Assembly (NCBI RefSeq): GCF_019966575.1
Contig: NZ_JAINFK010000008.1
Coordinates: 1 to 64,000 of the forward strand
DNA: 64,000 bases
DNA from: Oricola cellulosilytica
GTDB lineage: Bacteria > Pseudomonadota > Alphaproteobacteria > Rhizobiales > Rhizobiaceae
Direction: 5' to 3'
Shown here: in pieces, positions 17,157 to 25,640 of the stretch
How positions within the stretch are numbered: position 1 is the first letter of the stretch
How the letters are laid out: each line of letters starts with the position of its first letter
Program-made: the position numbers and the translations under genes
The notes under the pieces: model-generated
The model's input: the letters and a program-made list of their open reading frames with translations, nothing else
Database searches by the model: none
What the model was told of the DNA's origin: nothing

Positions 17157-18643
17157 TCACCGCCAGACTCGAGCATGAAACGGATTTCGACGGATGGCGG
17201 AGGGCGGCGCGCGCGCTCGCTTTAAATGGCATCGCCCCGGCGGAGGTGGTTTGGCAGGTCGAGGGATCTGCCGACGAGGATCTGTTCGGCATCCGCGGCG
17301 ATCCGGTCCCGCCCGCTTCGAATGCGGCTGTTCTGAATATCACAAGGGAATTCGTGGAACGGGCAGGGAGCCTTGTCTGCCACCGCGACCCACAGCGGTT
17401 CGCGTTTATGTATCGCATGTTGTTGCGGCTCGCTGAAAACAAGGAACTGCTGAAGTTCGCGACCGACCCTGATGTCCGTCAGATGGAGGCGATGGAGAAA
17501 TCCATCGGTCGCGACGTTCACAAGATGCGCGCGTTCGTGCGGTTTCGGAAAATCGGCGAGGGCGCCGAGGAGCGCTTTGTCGCATGGTTCGAACCGGAGC
17601 ATCACATCGTCCAGCGGAATGCGGAGTTTTTCGTTAAACGGTTCACCGGCATGAAATGGGCAATTCTGACGCCCGACCGATCTGCGCGATGGGACGGGGA
17701 GACCCTGTCCGTCGGGCCCGGCGCGAAGAAAGCCGATCTGCCGCCCGACGATGCGACCGAAGATCTCTGGAAGACGTATTTCTCCTCCATTTTCAATCCG
17801 GCGCGCCTGAAAGTGAAGGCGATGCAGGCGGAAATGCCGAAAAAGTACTGGAAGAACATGCCGGAAGCCGATCTCATTCCCGGCCTGATCGCCGGCGCGG
17901 GAAAAGCGCATGAAGCGATGATCGAGAGGGCGCCGACGTTACCCCCGCCAAGCCACAGGTCGGTTCAGGCGCGGTACTGGAACAGCGTGAAGGACATGGC
18001 TGACGAATCCGCGCATACGCCTGAGGCGAAGACACTTGAGGAACTGCGAGCCGCCACAGCCGGCTGCACCCGCTGTCCGCTCTACCGAGGCGCAACACAG
18101 GCGGTATTCGGCGAGGGCCCGGCGGACGCGGATCTCCTTTTCGTAGGCGAGCAACCTGGTGATCAGGAGGATATAGAGGGTCGCCCGTTCGTCGGGCCGG
18201 CGGGTCAATTGCTCGATCAGATTTTGGCCGAGGTCGGAATCGATCGGTCGGATGCCTATGTCACAAACGCAGTGAAGCACTTCAAGTTCGAGCCGCGCGG
18301 CAAGCGCCGCATACATCAGACACCGAATGCGGGAGAAGTCGAACAGTGCCGCTGGTGGCTTGAAAAGGAGATCGAACTGGTCGGGCCGAAGCTGCTGGTC
18401 GCGCTTGGCGCGACCGCGGCCGCGGCGCTGCTCGGCCGTCGGGGCGGGATCATGCGGGAGCGCGGCTCCATTCAGCCGCGCGCCGCGGATGGATTGCCCG
18501 TTCTGCTAACCTATCACCCCTCGTTTCTGCTGCGCATTCCGGATCAGGCGGGCAAGGCGCGCGAACGCGCGAATTTGGCCCAGGACCTGATGAAAGCGCG
18601 TGACTGGCTGGCAGGCCGGGACGCTCGTCGCGAAGCGGGTTGA
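17153..18643 (+). CDS. UdgX-type uracil-DNA-binding protein fused to DUF4130
   Basis: 496 residues in two parts. Residues of about 1-270 form the DUF4130 'DNA metabolism' domain (YRMLLRLAENKELLKFATD, KMRAFVRFRK, WAILTPDRSARWDG). Residues of about 290-496 form a family-4/5-like uracil-DNA glycosylase domain with CTRCPL near the Fe-S site, the motif GEQPGDQED (about 331), KRRIH (about 384-388), a further Cys in EQCRWW, and TYHPSFLLR (about 453). KRRIH is the UdgX hallmark: in the Mycobacterium enzyme its His forms a covalent bond to the uracil site. The gene starts in an ATGA overlap with the radical SAM gene. Confidence 0.93.
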   Translation: MITARLEHETDFDGWRRAARALALNGIAPAEVVWQVEGSADEDLFGIRGDPVPPASNAAVLNITREFVERAGSLVCHRDPQRFAFMYRMLLRLAENKELLKFATDPDVRQMEAMEKSIGRDVHKMRAFVRFRKIGEGAEERFVAWFEPEHHIVQRNAEFFVKRFTGMKWAILTPDRSARWDGETLSVGPGAKKADLPPDDATEDLWKTYFSSIFNPARLKVKAMQAEMPKKYWKNMPEADLIPGLIAGAGKAHEAMIERAPTLPPPSHRSVQARYWNSVKDMADESAHTPEAKTLEELRAATAGCTRCPLYRGATQAVFGEGPADADLLFVGEQPGDQEDIEGRPFVGPAGQLLDQILAEVGIDRSDAYVTNAVKHFKFEPRGKRRIHQTPNAGEVEQCRWWLEKEIELVGPKLLVALGATAAAALLGRRGGIMRERGSIQPRAADGLPVLLTYHPSFLLRIPDQAGKARERANLAQDLMKARDWLAGRDARREAG

Positions 18644-18733
18644 CGCCGATCAAAGCGGGCCCTTGGCCGAAGCATATGATCGGCTTCGGTCGAAAGGCTT
18701 GGGGCCTTTCGCATGAAGAGCGAGGCGAAGACG

Positions 18734-19327
18734 ATGAAAATCACATATCGCGCATTGAAGACATTGGCGATTGCAGGCGCAGTGGCGGCCATGGCTGCCG
18801 TTCCTGCCGCGGCCCATTATGAGGGAGGCGGCTGGCAACCGGGTTATGGTGCGGGCAGCATGATGCCCGGCTGGGGTTGGGGCGACGGCTCCGGGAGATT
18901 CGGCCCGGGTGGAATGTACGGCGGCATCGAGGCGAGGCTCGCATTTCTCAAAACCGAGCTGAAAATCACCGCCGAACAGTCGGACGCCTGGGACGAAACC
19001 GCGAAAACCGTCAGCGAGTCGCTCGAGAGCCACACGAAGACGATGCGCGACATGTTCCGGCAGTTGCAGGACGGGACCTATCTGAAGAGCGGCCTTCCGG
19101 CGCGCCTGGAATTCCAGGAAAAGCACATGTCGGCGCAGCTTGAGGAAATCAAGAAGGTCAGGGTATCCGTCGAGACGCTCTATGCCGTTCTCGATGATGA
19201 CCAGAAGAAGGCCGCCGATGAGCTTGTGCTGCCGATGATGGGCATGGGCATGATGGGAGCCGGTCCGGGGATGTTCGGACCCGGTATGTACGGGCCCGGC
19301 TACGGTCCGGGAATGATGTATCGCTGA
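18734..19327 (+). CDS. Spy/CpxP-family periplasmic protein (LTXXQ-like)
   Basis: 197 residues with a signal peptide (MKITYRALKTLAIAGAVAAMAAVPAAA). A Gly/Met/Trp-rich linker is followed by a helical core (RLAFLKTELKITAEQSDAWDE..., about residues 70-155) typical of Spy/CpxP zinc-binding chaperones; TAEQ takes the place of the LTxxQ motif. The end is a Gly-Met-Pro-rich tail (MMGMGMMGAGPGMFGPGMYG) that could bind soft metals such as copper. ATG 18734 is preferred because it opens the signal peptide; ATG 18713 is an alternative. A role in periplasmic metal or protein stress is likely but inferred. Confidence 0.8.
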   Translation: MKITYRALKTLAIAGAVAAMAAVPAAAHYEGGGWQPGYGAGSMMPGWGWGDGSGRFGPGGMYGGIEARLAFLKTELKITAEQSDAWDETAKTVSESLESHTKTMRDMFRQLQDGTYLKSGLPARLEFQEKHMSAQLEEIKKVRVSVETLYAVLDDDQKKAADELVLPMMGMGMMGAGPGMFGPGMYGPGYGPGMMYR

Positions 19328-19372
19328 TCTGTTTGAGGCGATGCCCGGGAGTGGGGCAACCGGCGGCGGGAA

Positions 19373-19400
19373 GGCGAGGGGCTATCAGCGCGACCTCGCC
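19373..19400. terminator. Possible shared terminator between convergent Spy-like and GNAT genes
   Basis: A 7-base inverted repeat (GGCGAGG / CCTCGCC, loop 14 bases) lies in the 95-base gap between two convergent genes. There is no T-run on either side, so it is a weak candidate. Confidence 0.35.
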
Positions 19401-19422
19401 GTCGGAGACTAGAGGCAGGCGG

Positions 19423-20037
19423 TCAGGCGGCGATTGCCGTCGCCCGTACCCTTGATTTCGTCACGTAGCGGCCGGTCGGCACGACCATGCCCGCAGCACC
19501 GTCGAGCCAGCCCTCGACGAGTTCGACCGCCAGGAACCGTTCGCGCTCGACCGGTCCGGGCAGCGCGATGGCGCCGGTCTTCGCGCAGGTGAAGCCGAAG
19601 CGCTCGTAGTAGGGCGCGTCACCCACCAGCAGGACCGCGCCGTGGCCAAGGCGGGCGGCTTCGGCAATCGCGTGGCGCATCAGCGCCGCGCCGACGCCGC
19701 AGCCCTTCAGAGCGGGGTCAATGGCGAGCGGGCCGAGCAGAAGCGCCGGAACCGGACGGCCGAAGGGGTCGATGCCGGCCTCGATGTTCCACAGCCGGAC
19801 AGTCGCTGCGAGACCACCGTCGGCGCTCCTCGCAACGAATGCCAGACCGTCCGCCGGGCGCCTTCCCTGGCGGATCTTCTGCGAAGTCTTTTTCCTCCAG
19901 CGCGGGCCCATGGCGCGGTCGAGCAGCATGTCGCGCGCAGCCACGTCCCCCGGGGCTTCCTGCTCGATGGCGACAGCTTCGCCGTCTTGAACAAGCGGTT
20001 CCATGTGCGTAATCCCGATGGCGGAGTCAGATGACAT
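19423..20037 (-). CDS. GNAT family N-acetyltransferase (YhbS-like)
   Basis: 204 residues. The acetyl-CoA fold is visible as LGPLAIDPALKGCGVGAALMRHAIAEAARLG (about residues 103-132, motif A) and LLVGDAPYYERFGF (about 140-153), the YhbS-type ending. Substrate unknown. ATG 20037 overlaps the end of the ornithine decarboxylase gene by 11 bases; ATG 20004, with GGGA upstream, is a possible shorter start. The tight coupling suggests that it could acetylate a polyamine, but that is only context. Confidence 0.85.
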   Translation of the reverse strand: MSSDSAIGITHMEPLVQDGEAVAIEQEAPGDVAARDMLLDRAMGPRWRKKTSQKIRQGRRPADGLAFVARSADGGLAATVRLWNIEAGIDPFGRPVPALLLGPLAIDPALKGCGVGAALMRHAIAEAARLGHGAVLLVGDAPYYERFGFTCAKTGAIALPGPVERERFLAVELVEGWLDGAAGMVVPTGRYVTKSRVRATAIAA

Positions 20038-21160
20038 AGGATTTCAGCGGCTCGAAGCCGTTGAAAGCGACGGCCGAATAGGTCGTCGTGTAGGCGCCGG
20101 TGCCCTCGATCAGAACCTCGTCGCCGACCGTCAATGTGAGCGGCAGGGGGTAGGGGTTCTTCTCATACATCACGTCGGCGGAATCGCAGGTCGGGCCGGC
20201 GAGGACGCAGGGTTCCGACGCGTCGCCGTCGCGATCGGTGACGATGTTGTAGCGGATCGCCTCGTCCATGGTTTCGGCGAGGCCCCCGAACTTGCCGATG
20301 TCCAGATAGACCCAGCGGACATTGTCGTTGTCGGACTTCTTCGAGACCAGAACGACTTCCGACTTGATGACACCGGCATTGCCGACCATGCCGCGGCCCG
20401 GCTCGATGATGGTTTCGGGAATGCGGTTGCCGAAATGCTTGCGCAAGGCGTCGAAGATGGCCCGGCCATAGGCCTGCGCCGACGGCACGTCCTTGAGATA
20501 GCGGGTCGGGAAGCCGCCGCCCATGTTGACCATCTTCAATTGGATGCCTTTTTCCAGCATCGCCTCGAAGACCATCCGCGCATCGGCTAGCGCCTTGTCC
20601 CAAGCGTCGAGATTGGTCATCTGGGAACCGACATGGAAGGACACACCGTAGGCGTCGAGACCGAGACGGGCGGCCTGCGCCAGCACGTCGACGGCCATCG
20701 CCGGAACGCAACCGAATTTGCGTGACAGCGGCCACTCGGCACCCTCGCCGTCGGTCAGGACACGGCAAAACACGCGGGCGCCGGGAGCTGCGCGGGCGAC
20801 TTTCTCAACCTCTTCGACGCAGTCGACCGCAAACAGCGAGATGCCAAGTTCGTGGGCGCGCGCGATGTCGCGCTCCTTCTTGATGGTGTTACCGAAGGAG
20901 ATGCGGTCAGGCGTGGCACCGGCTTCGAGCGCCATCTCGATTTCCGCTACGGAGGCGGTGTCGAAGGACGAGCCGAGCGTGGCCAGCAGGCGCAGGATCT
21001 CCGGCGCCGGGTTGGCCTTCACGGCGTAATAGATGCGCGAGTCGGGCAGCGCCTTCTCGAATGCCTTGTAGTTGTCGTGAACCACGTCGAGGTCGACGAC
21101 CAGGCATGGGGAGGCCGGACGGCGGGTGGCGAAGAAGTCGTGGATGCGAGCAGTCGTCAT
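20027..21160 (-). CDS. Ornithine/lysine decarboxylase, alanine-racemase fold (group IV)
   Basis: PLP enzyme of 377 residues that makes putrescine from ornithine (or cadaverine from lysine). The PLP lysine lies in YYAVKANPAP (about residue 50), with VSFHVGSQ (about 175), EPGRGMVG (about 255) and the second-subunit catalytic Cys in GPTCDSADV (about 325). ATG 21160 with GGAAGAG upstream and the family N-terminus MTTARIHDFF is used; the open frame continues 57 codons further through a highly structured leader. The downstream GNAT gene overlaps it. Likely regulation is through that leader, at the place where the Rfam speF motif occurs in Rhizobiales. Confidence 0.92.
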   Translation of the reverse strand: MTTARIHDFFATRRPASPCLVVDLDVVHDNYKAFEKALPDSRIYYAVKANPAPEILRLLATLGSSFDTASVAEIEMALEAGATPDRISFGNTIKKERDIARAHELGISLFAVDCVEEVEKVARAAPGARVFCRVLTDGEGAEWPLSRKFGCVPAMAVDVLAQAARLGLDAYGVSFHVGSQMTNLDAWDKALADARMVFEAMLEKGIQLKMVNMGGGFPTRYLKDVPSAQAYGRAIFDALRKHFGNRIPETIIEPGRGMVGNAGVIKSEVVLVSKKSDNDNVRWVYLDIGKFGGLAETMDEAIRYNIVTDRDGDASEPCVLAGPTCDSADVMYEKNPYPLPLTLTVGDEVLIEGTGAYTTTYSAVAFNGFEPLKSYVI

Positions 21161-21185
21161 GTCTCTTCCCAATCGGCAATTCCGT

Positions 21186-21285
21186 GCGGCGCGTGCCGCG
21201 TCAAAATTTGCGGTTCTGTCACGACAGACGCATATGCGCCGGCCGGCAAGAACCGCGTGAAATCTCAGGCCGGTCTGACCGGCCT
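21186..21285 (-). promoter_or_regulatory. Structured 5' leader of the ornithine decarboxylase gene (speF-type candidate)
   Basis: Within 125 bases upstream of the start, on the minus strand, three hairpins occur in series. They are AGGCCGGT/ACCGGCCT (21267-21285, loop 3), AGAACCGC/GCGGTTCT pairing across 21210-21256 with internal palindromes, and GCGGC/GCCGC (21186-21199, loop 4). The middle one is followed by AAATTTTG on the mRNA. The speF RNA motif of alphaproteobacteria occupies this position, but I could not align its consensus. Confidence 0.5.
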
Positions 21286-21636
21286 TGATTTGCCATTGAT
21301 TGGTGGGATCGCCCGACCGCACGTTTGGCAAGGATGGTAAGTGTCTCTCAACTACCCCGGCGTTTGGACCGCCAGACGAGTGATCGATAGACCCGACCGT
21401 CGTTGCTTCAAGATGTCCTCGCTCGTCCGGTTGGCCGGGAAGCGACCGGAGGGGTTAGCTCCGGGTACCTTACCCATCCCTCACCATTCGAGGGATCGGC
21501 GGACACCCACAGGCACATGCGACTTTGGGTGAAGCGCAGATAATCGCATACAGGTTTCGGATCAATGAATAATTCGGCATTGCAGAAATTTTTTTCTGCA
21601 TGTCACATCGGCCGACGACCAAGGAGAGGAACGGCG
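21286..21636. other. Divergent intergenic region between the decarboxylase leader and the amidase gene
   Basis: 351 bases with no convincing gene on either strand. It must hold the decarboxylase promoter (minus) and the amidase promoter (plus). It contains short GC-rich dyads around 21440-21500. The last 100 bases are AT-richer and carry GGAGAGG before ATG 21637. Part of the leader RNA may extend into it. Confidence 0.5.
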
Positions 21637-22842
21637 ATGGACGACGCGATCAGGGACGCGGTGCATGCATTCATGCCGCACGGGTTCGACAGTCCGGTCG
21701 CGCATGCTGAGGCTGGCGCGCTTGCCGGACTGACCTTTGCGGTCAAGGACATGTATGACGTCGCCGGATTGAGGACCGGCTTCGGCAATCCGGTCATTCT
21801 CGAGCGGGCCGAGCCGGCAACCGAGACCAATTCGGTTATCCAGCGGCTGCTGGACGCGGGCGCGCGGATGGTCGGCAAGACCCAGTGCGACGAACTGACC
21901 TTTTCGCTGATGGGCGAGAATGCCCACTACCGGCGGCCGATCAACAGCGCGGCGCCGGATCGGGTGACCGGAGGATCGTCGAGCGGCTCGGCAGCGGCGG
22001 TCGCGGCCGGGCTTTGCGATTTCGCAATCGGATCGGACACCGGCGGCTCGGTGCGCGGGCCGGCGAGCTTCTGCGGGCTTTTCGGTTTGCGACCGACGCA
22101 TGGCGCCATCGGGCTCGACCATGCGCGCGGGCTGGCTCCGTCCTTCGACACGTTCGGATGGTTCGCCCGTGACGTAGATATTTTCCAGCGTGTCGCCGAC
22201 GTCGTCCTGCCGCCGGACACGGTGGCTCTTGCCGCACCGGAGTTGGTGGTTCCCGCCTTCGCCGAGGCGCTGCTCGCGGCTGAGAGCGTGGCGCACTGGA
22301 ATCAAATCAAGACGAAACTCGGGCTGTCGGCGAAACCGGTCTCCTGCCTTGATGCAGTGGACGAAAACTACATGCTGTTTCGCCGGCTGCAGGCCTATGA
22401 AGCGTGGGCACTGCATGGCGACTTTGTCAGCGATCCCGCCAGTCGCGTGTCGGCGGATATCGCCGAGCGGTTCCGTTTCGGCGAGCCGATCTCGTGCGGA
22501 GAAGCCGCCGCAGATACAATAACGCGCACAGCATTGCGGGATGAACTGGCCGCCTTTCTCGGAAGCCGCAGGATGCTGGTCATGCCCACAATGCCCGGGC
22601 CCGCACCGCTCGCGGCGGGCGACCCGAAGACGCGGCAGGCCTATCGCGAGCAGGCGCTTCGGCTGCTCTGCGTCTCCGGCCTGACCGGCTTTCCGCAAAT
22701 GAGCATTCCGGCGGGAGTTGTCGACGGCGCGCCGTTCGGCGTTTCGGTGCTCGGACCAAAGGGAAGCGACCGGGCGGTGATCGCAATTGCGGAAGGACTG
22801 GCCGGCCGTCTGCGGCAGAATGCGGAGATCCGTTCCGCCTGA
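21637..22842 (+). CDS. Amidase-signature family hydrolase
   Basis: 401 residues with the complete Ser-cisSer-Lys catalytic set: Lys in FAVKDMYDVAG (about residue 31), cis-Ser in GGSSSGSAAAVAAG (about 113) and the nucleophile Ser in GSDTGGSVRGPASFCG (about 135). It lacks the glutamine-amidotransferase context of gatA, so it should hydrolyse a free amide. ATG 21637 with GGAGAGG is used instead of an in-frame ATG at 21565. The substrate is not predictable. It is followed after 185 bases by a LysR regulator in the same direction. Confidence 0.88.
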   Translation: MDDAIRDAVHAFMPHGFDSPVAHAEAGALAGLTFAVKDMYDVAGLRTGFGNPVILERAEPATETNSVIQRLLDAGARMVGKTQCDELTFSLMGENAHYRRPINSAAPDRVTGGSSSGSAAAVAAGLCDFAIGSDTGGSVRGPASFCGLFGLRPTHGAIGLDHARGLAPSFDTFGWFARDVDIFQRVADVVLPPDTVALAAPELVVPAFAEALLAAESVAHWNQIKTKLGLSAKPVSCLDAVDENYMLFRRLQAYEAWALHGDFVSDPASRVSADIAERFRFGEPISCGEAAADTITRTALRDELAAFLGSRRMLVMPTMPGPAPLAAGDPKTRQAYREQALRLLCVSGLTGFPQMSIPAGVVDGAPFGVSVLGPKGSDRAVIAIAEGLAGRLRQNAEIRSA

Positions 22843-23027
22843 TCCTTCCCTTGCACGGTGCCCGGCCCTGCCGATCAGGCAATTTCGGCATCGCCGTCCC
22901 GGGATTGACGACCGAGTTGCAAATCGGGATACGTGGCTGCGCCCGGGCAGCATCGGCGTGGAGATTTCCGCGCGAACGCAATCACTGCCACCCGGCAAAA
23001 TGCTAGCGGTCAGCGGAGAACCACCGG

Positions 23028-23924
23028 ATGGACACACTGACGCGGATGCGGGCCTTCATCGCGGTCGTCGAAAACGAAGGGTTCTCCGCGGCAGCGCGCA
23101 AGATCGGGCGGTCGAAAGCGCTGCTGTCGAAATATGTGCGGGAACTGGAAGACGAGTTGGGGGCGCTCCTCCTCAACCGTACGACGCGGCAGTTTTCGCT
23201 GACCGAAATGGGGCATACCTACTACCGGCGTGCCATCGAGATCGTCCGCGACATTGACACGTTGCAGGACATGGTGCGCGACAGCCGCGAGGGACTGCGC
23301 GGCCGGATAAAGCTCTCCGCGCCGCGCACCTTCGCTGATGCCCATCTGGGCCAGTCGCTGATCGATTTCGTGGTCGCCAACCCGGAGATCGGGCTCGATA
23401 TCCACCTCGACGACCGGTTCGTCGACCTGGTGGAGGAGGGGTTCGATGTCGCGATCCGGATCACGGCGCTCGAGGATTCAGCGCTGATCGCGCGGCGGCT
23501 CGCGCCCTTTCGGGTGTTCGTCGTCGCCACGCCGGAAACGATCAAACGGCACGGTATGCCCGAGAAGCCGGAGGATCTGGCGGACAAGCCCTGCATCGTC
23601 GACACCAATGCGCGGCGGCGAAATACCTGGGTCATGAAGCCCGAGAACGGCGAAACCACGGCGATCACCGTTTCAGGGCCAATCGAAGTCAACAGCCCGC
23701 TCGCGGCACGCGCTGCCGCGCTTTCGCATCTCGGCTTCGCGTTTTCGCCGGATTTTATCGTCCGCGACGAGATCGCCAGCGGTGCCCTGGTTCATGTCCT
23801 GCCCGAATGCGTGAGAACCGATGCCGGCATCCATGTGGTCTATCCGCATCGCCGCTATCTGCCGGGCAAGGTGCGGGCGCTGGTCGATTTCCTGGCCGAC
23901 TGGTTCAAGAACCATGAGGGCTGA
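23028..23924 (+). CDS. LysR family transcriptional regulator
   Basis: 298 residues, the standard length. The helix-turn-helix covers residues 1-60 (LTRMRAFIAVVENEGFSAAARKIGRSKALLSKYVRELEDEL in segments, then LLLNRTTRQFSLTEMG). The rest is the LysR substrate-binding domain of the CrgA/DsdC-like subgroup (GRIKLSAPRTFADAHLG). GGAG precedes ATG 23028. It is not divergent from a target gene, so the usual rule gives no partner; the amidase upstream is one candidate. Confidence 0.92.
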   Translation: MDTLTRMRAFIAVVENEGFSAAARKIGRSKALLSKYVRELEDELGALLLNRTTRQFSLTEMGHTYYRRAIEIVRDIDTLQDMVRDSREGLRGRIKLSAPRTFADAHLGQSLIDFVVANPEIGLDIHLDDRFVDLVEEGFDVAIRITALEDSALIARRLAPFRVFVVATPETIKRHGMPEKPEDLADKPCIVDTNARRRNTWVMKPENGETTAITVSGPIEVNSPLAARAAALSHLGFAFSPDFIVRDEIASGALVHVLPECVRTDAGIHVVYPHRRYLPGKVRALVDFLADWFKNHEG

Positions 23925-23996
23925 CGCCATAATGCCGCCGGGATTTTCGGCTCTTGCATCACGCCTCGACTACTCGGGTGGGACAGGTTTATCAAC

Positions 23997-24647
23997 GTGA
24001 GACGATCCGCGATCATTGCCGCGCTTTGCGCATCCGGTGTCCTGTTGCCGCAAGGAGCGGCGCGCGCCCACCCCCATGTGTTTGCGGAAGCGCGGCTGGA
24101 GGTCACCATCAAGCCGGACGGAACGGTGGACCGGCTGCGTCACGTGTGGCGTTTTGACGAACTTTTTTCCTCGACGGTGATGCTGGAGTTCGACGCCAAC
24201 TCCGATCTCCTGCTCGACGACGCGGAGCGGGAGACAGTTGCAGGCGTGGTGACCGGCTCGATCGCCGAATTCGGTTATTTTCAGCGCATCGAGGTGAGCG
24301 GCAACGAGGTCGGCGTCGCGCCGGTGGATGATCTCAAGGTCCTGTTCGAGGACGGCCAGATGATCATTTTTTTCACTGCGGTTCCGGCCGAGACGGTCGC
24401 GATAGCCGACGAACCCTCCTTCGGCGTGTTCGATCCGACGTTCTACACAGCGATCGAGTTTCTCGACGAAAAGGAGATGGTACTGGAAGGGGCGCCCGCC
24501 AATTGCGGGCACGAAATGGTGATTCCCGATCCAGATGAAGCCATCGCGCAGAACCAGGACAAGTTGACCGAGGCGTTCTTCAACGACCCCGGCGGCAATG
24601 ACATGTCGAAACTTTTCGCCACGCGGATGGACGTCTCGTGCAGTTGA
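23997..24647 (+). CDS. DUF1007 family periplasmic protein (partner of NicO exporter)
   Basis: 216 residues from a GTG start, with a signal peptide (RRSAIIAALCASGVLLPQGAARA) directly followed by HPHVF, the DUF1007 hallmark and a likely metal site at the mature N-terminus. The family is soluble, periplasmic, and almost always encoded beside a nickel/cobalt NicO-type transporter, as here: the transporter start overlaps this gene by 10 bases. It probably presents or senses divalent metal for efflux. The biochemical role is not established. Confidence 0.88.
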   Translation: MRRSAIIAALCASGVLLPQGAARAHPHVFAEARLEVTIKPDGTVDRLRHVWRFDELFSSTVMLEFDANSDLLLDDAERETVAGVVTGSIAEFGYFQRIEVSGNEVGVAPVDDLKVLFEDGQMIIFFTAVPAETVAIADEPSFGVFDPTFYTAIEFLDEKEMVLEGAPANCGHEMVIPDPDEAIAQNQDKLTEAFFNDPGGNDMSKLFATRMDVSCS

Positions 24648-25627
24648 CCCGTGCGAAGTCCGCCCGCCTCGGCGCGGTGATTGCGATCCTGTTACTGGGG
24701 GTCGCGGCGGCACAGGCACAATCTTCTCTCGGCATAGGGTCCAACGAGGTTTCAGTGCAGCCCTCCGGCGTCTTTGCCGGACTCTTTGCCTGGATCAACG
24801 AGATGCAGCGCGGCTTCTATCGAGCCATGACCAATGCCTTGAAAGCGATGCGCGAGGATGGCGGAGCGGCCTGGCTGCTCGTCGGCCTTTCCTTCGCATA
24901 CGGAATTTTCCACGCCGCCGGACCGGGGCACGGCAAGGCGGTGATCTCATCCTACATGCTGGCCAACGAGATCCTGCTGCGGCGAGGTGTCGTGCTTTCT
25001 TTCATTTCGGCGTTTCTTCAGGCGATTTCGGCAATCGTGCTGGTTGGCGCCGCCTATCTGGTGCTGCGCGGGACCGCTGTCTCGATGACGGATGCAACAT
25101 GGTTCATGGAAGTGGCGAGCTACGCGCTGATCGCGCTGTTCGGAGCGTGGCTACTGCTAACAAAGCTCCGCGTTCCGTCGAAGGCGGGGGCCTTGTCGCC
25201 GGTGGCTGCGATGGCAGATAGCGCCGACCACCACCATCACCACGGGGAGGGGGGGAGTTGCGATACATGCGGCCATGCTCACGCGCCTGACCCGAAACAT
25301 CTTGCCGGACCGCTGCACTGGCGTTCCGCGTGGACAGCGGTCGCCGCAGTCGGCTTGCGGCCGTGTTCCGGCGCGCTGATCGTGCTGACCTTCGCGCTCC
25401 TGAACGGCCTCTATGCGGGCGGGGTTCTGTCGGTCTTCGCGATGGCCCTCGGGACCGCTATTACCGTCTCTGCGCTGGCGACACTGGCGGTGACCGCAAA
25501 GAATGTGGCGCTGAAAGTCTCCGGCTCCGGCGCCATGTCGGCCCGGGTTCATCGGACGGTCGAAATTGGCGGGGCGGCGCTGGTGCTGCTGCTCGGGCTG
25601 CTGCTGCTCGGCGGGGCGCTCGCCTGA
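24638..25627 (+). CDS. NicO/RcnA-type nickel/cobalt transporter
   Basis: Inner-membrane protein of 329 residues with a cleaved N-terminus and about six membrane helices. Family motifs are FHAAGPGHGKAVISSYML (HxxxGHGK type, about residue 91) and GLRPCSGALIVLTFAL (about 243), which form the metal pathway. A cytoplasmic or periplasmic loop around residues 195-222 is His-rich (DHHHHHGEGG, then CDTCGHAH). It is expected to export Ni or Co, like RcnA. The GTG start overlaps the DUF1007 gene, implying coupled synthesis. No metal-responsive regulator is adjacent. Confidence 0.88.
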   Translation: MQLTRAKSARLGAVIAILLLGVAAAQAQSSLGIGSNEVSVQPSGVFAGLFAWINEMQRGFYRAMTNALKAMREDGGAAWLLVGLSFAYGIFHAAGPGHGKAVISSYMLANEILLRRGVVLSFISAFLQAISAIVLVGAAYLVLRGTAVSMTDATWFMEVASYALIALFGAWLLLTKLRVPSKAGALSPVAAMADSADHHHHHGEGGSCDTCGHAHAPDPKHLAGPLHWRSAWTAVAAVGLRPCSGALIVLTFALLNGLYAGGVLSVFAMALGTAITVSALATLAVTAKNVALKVSGSGAMSARVHRTVEIGGAALVLLLGLLLLGGALA

Positions 25628-25640
25628 GCTTATCCTCCAC

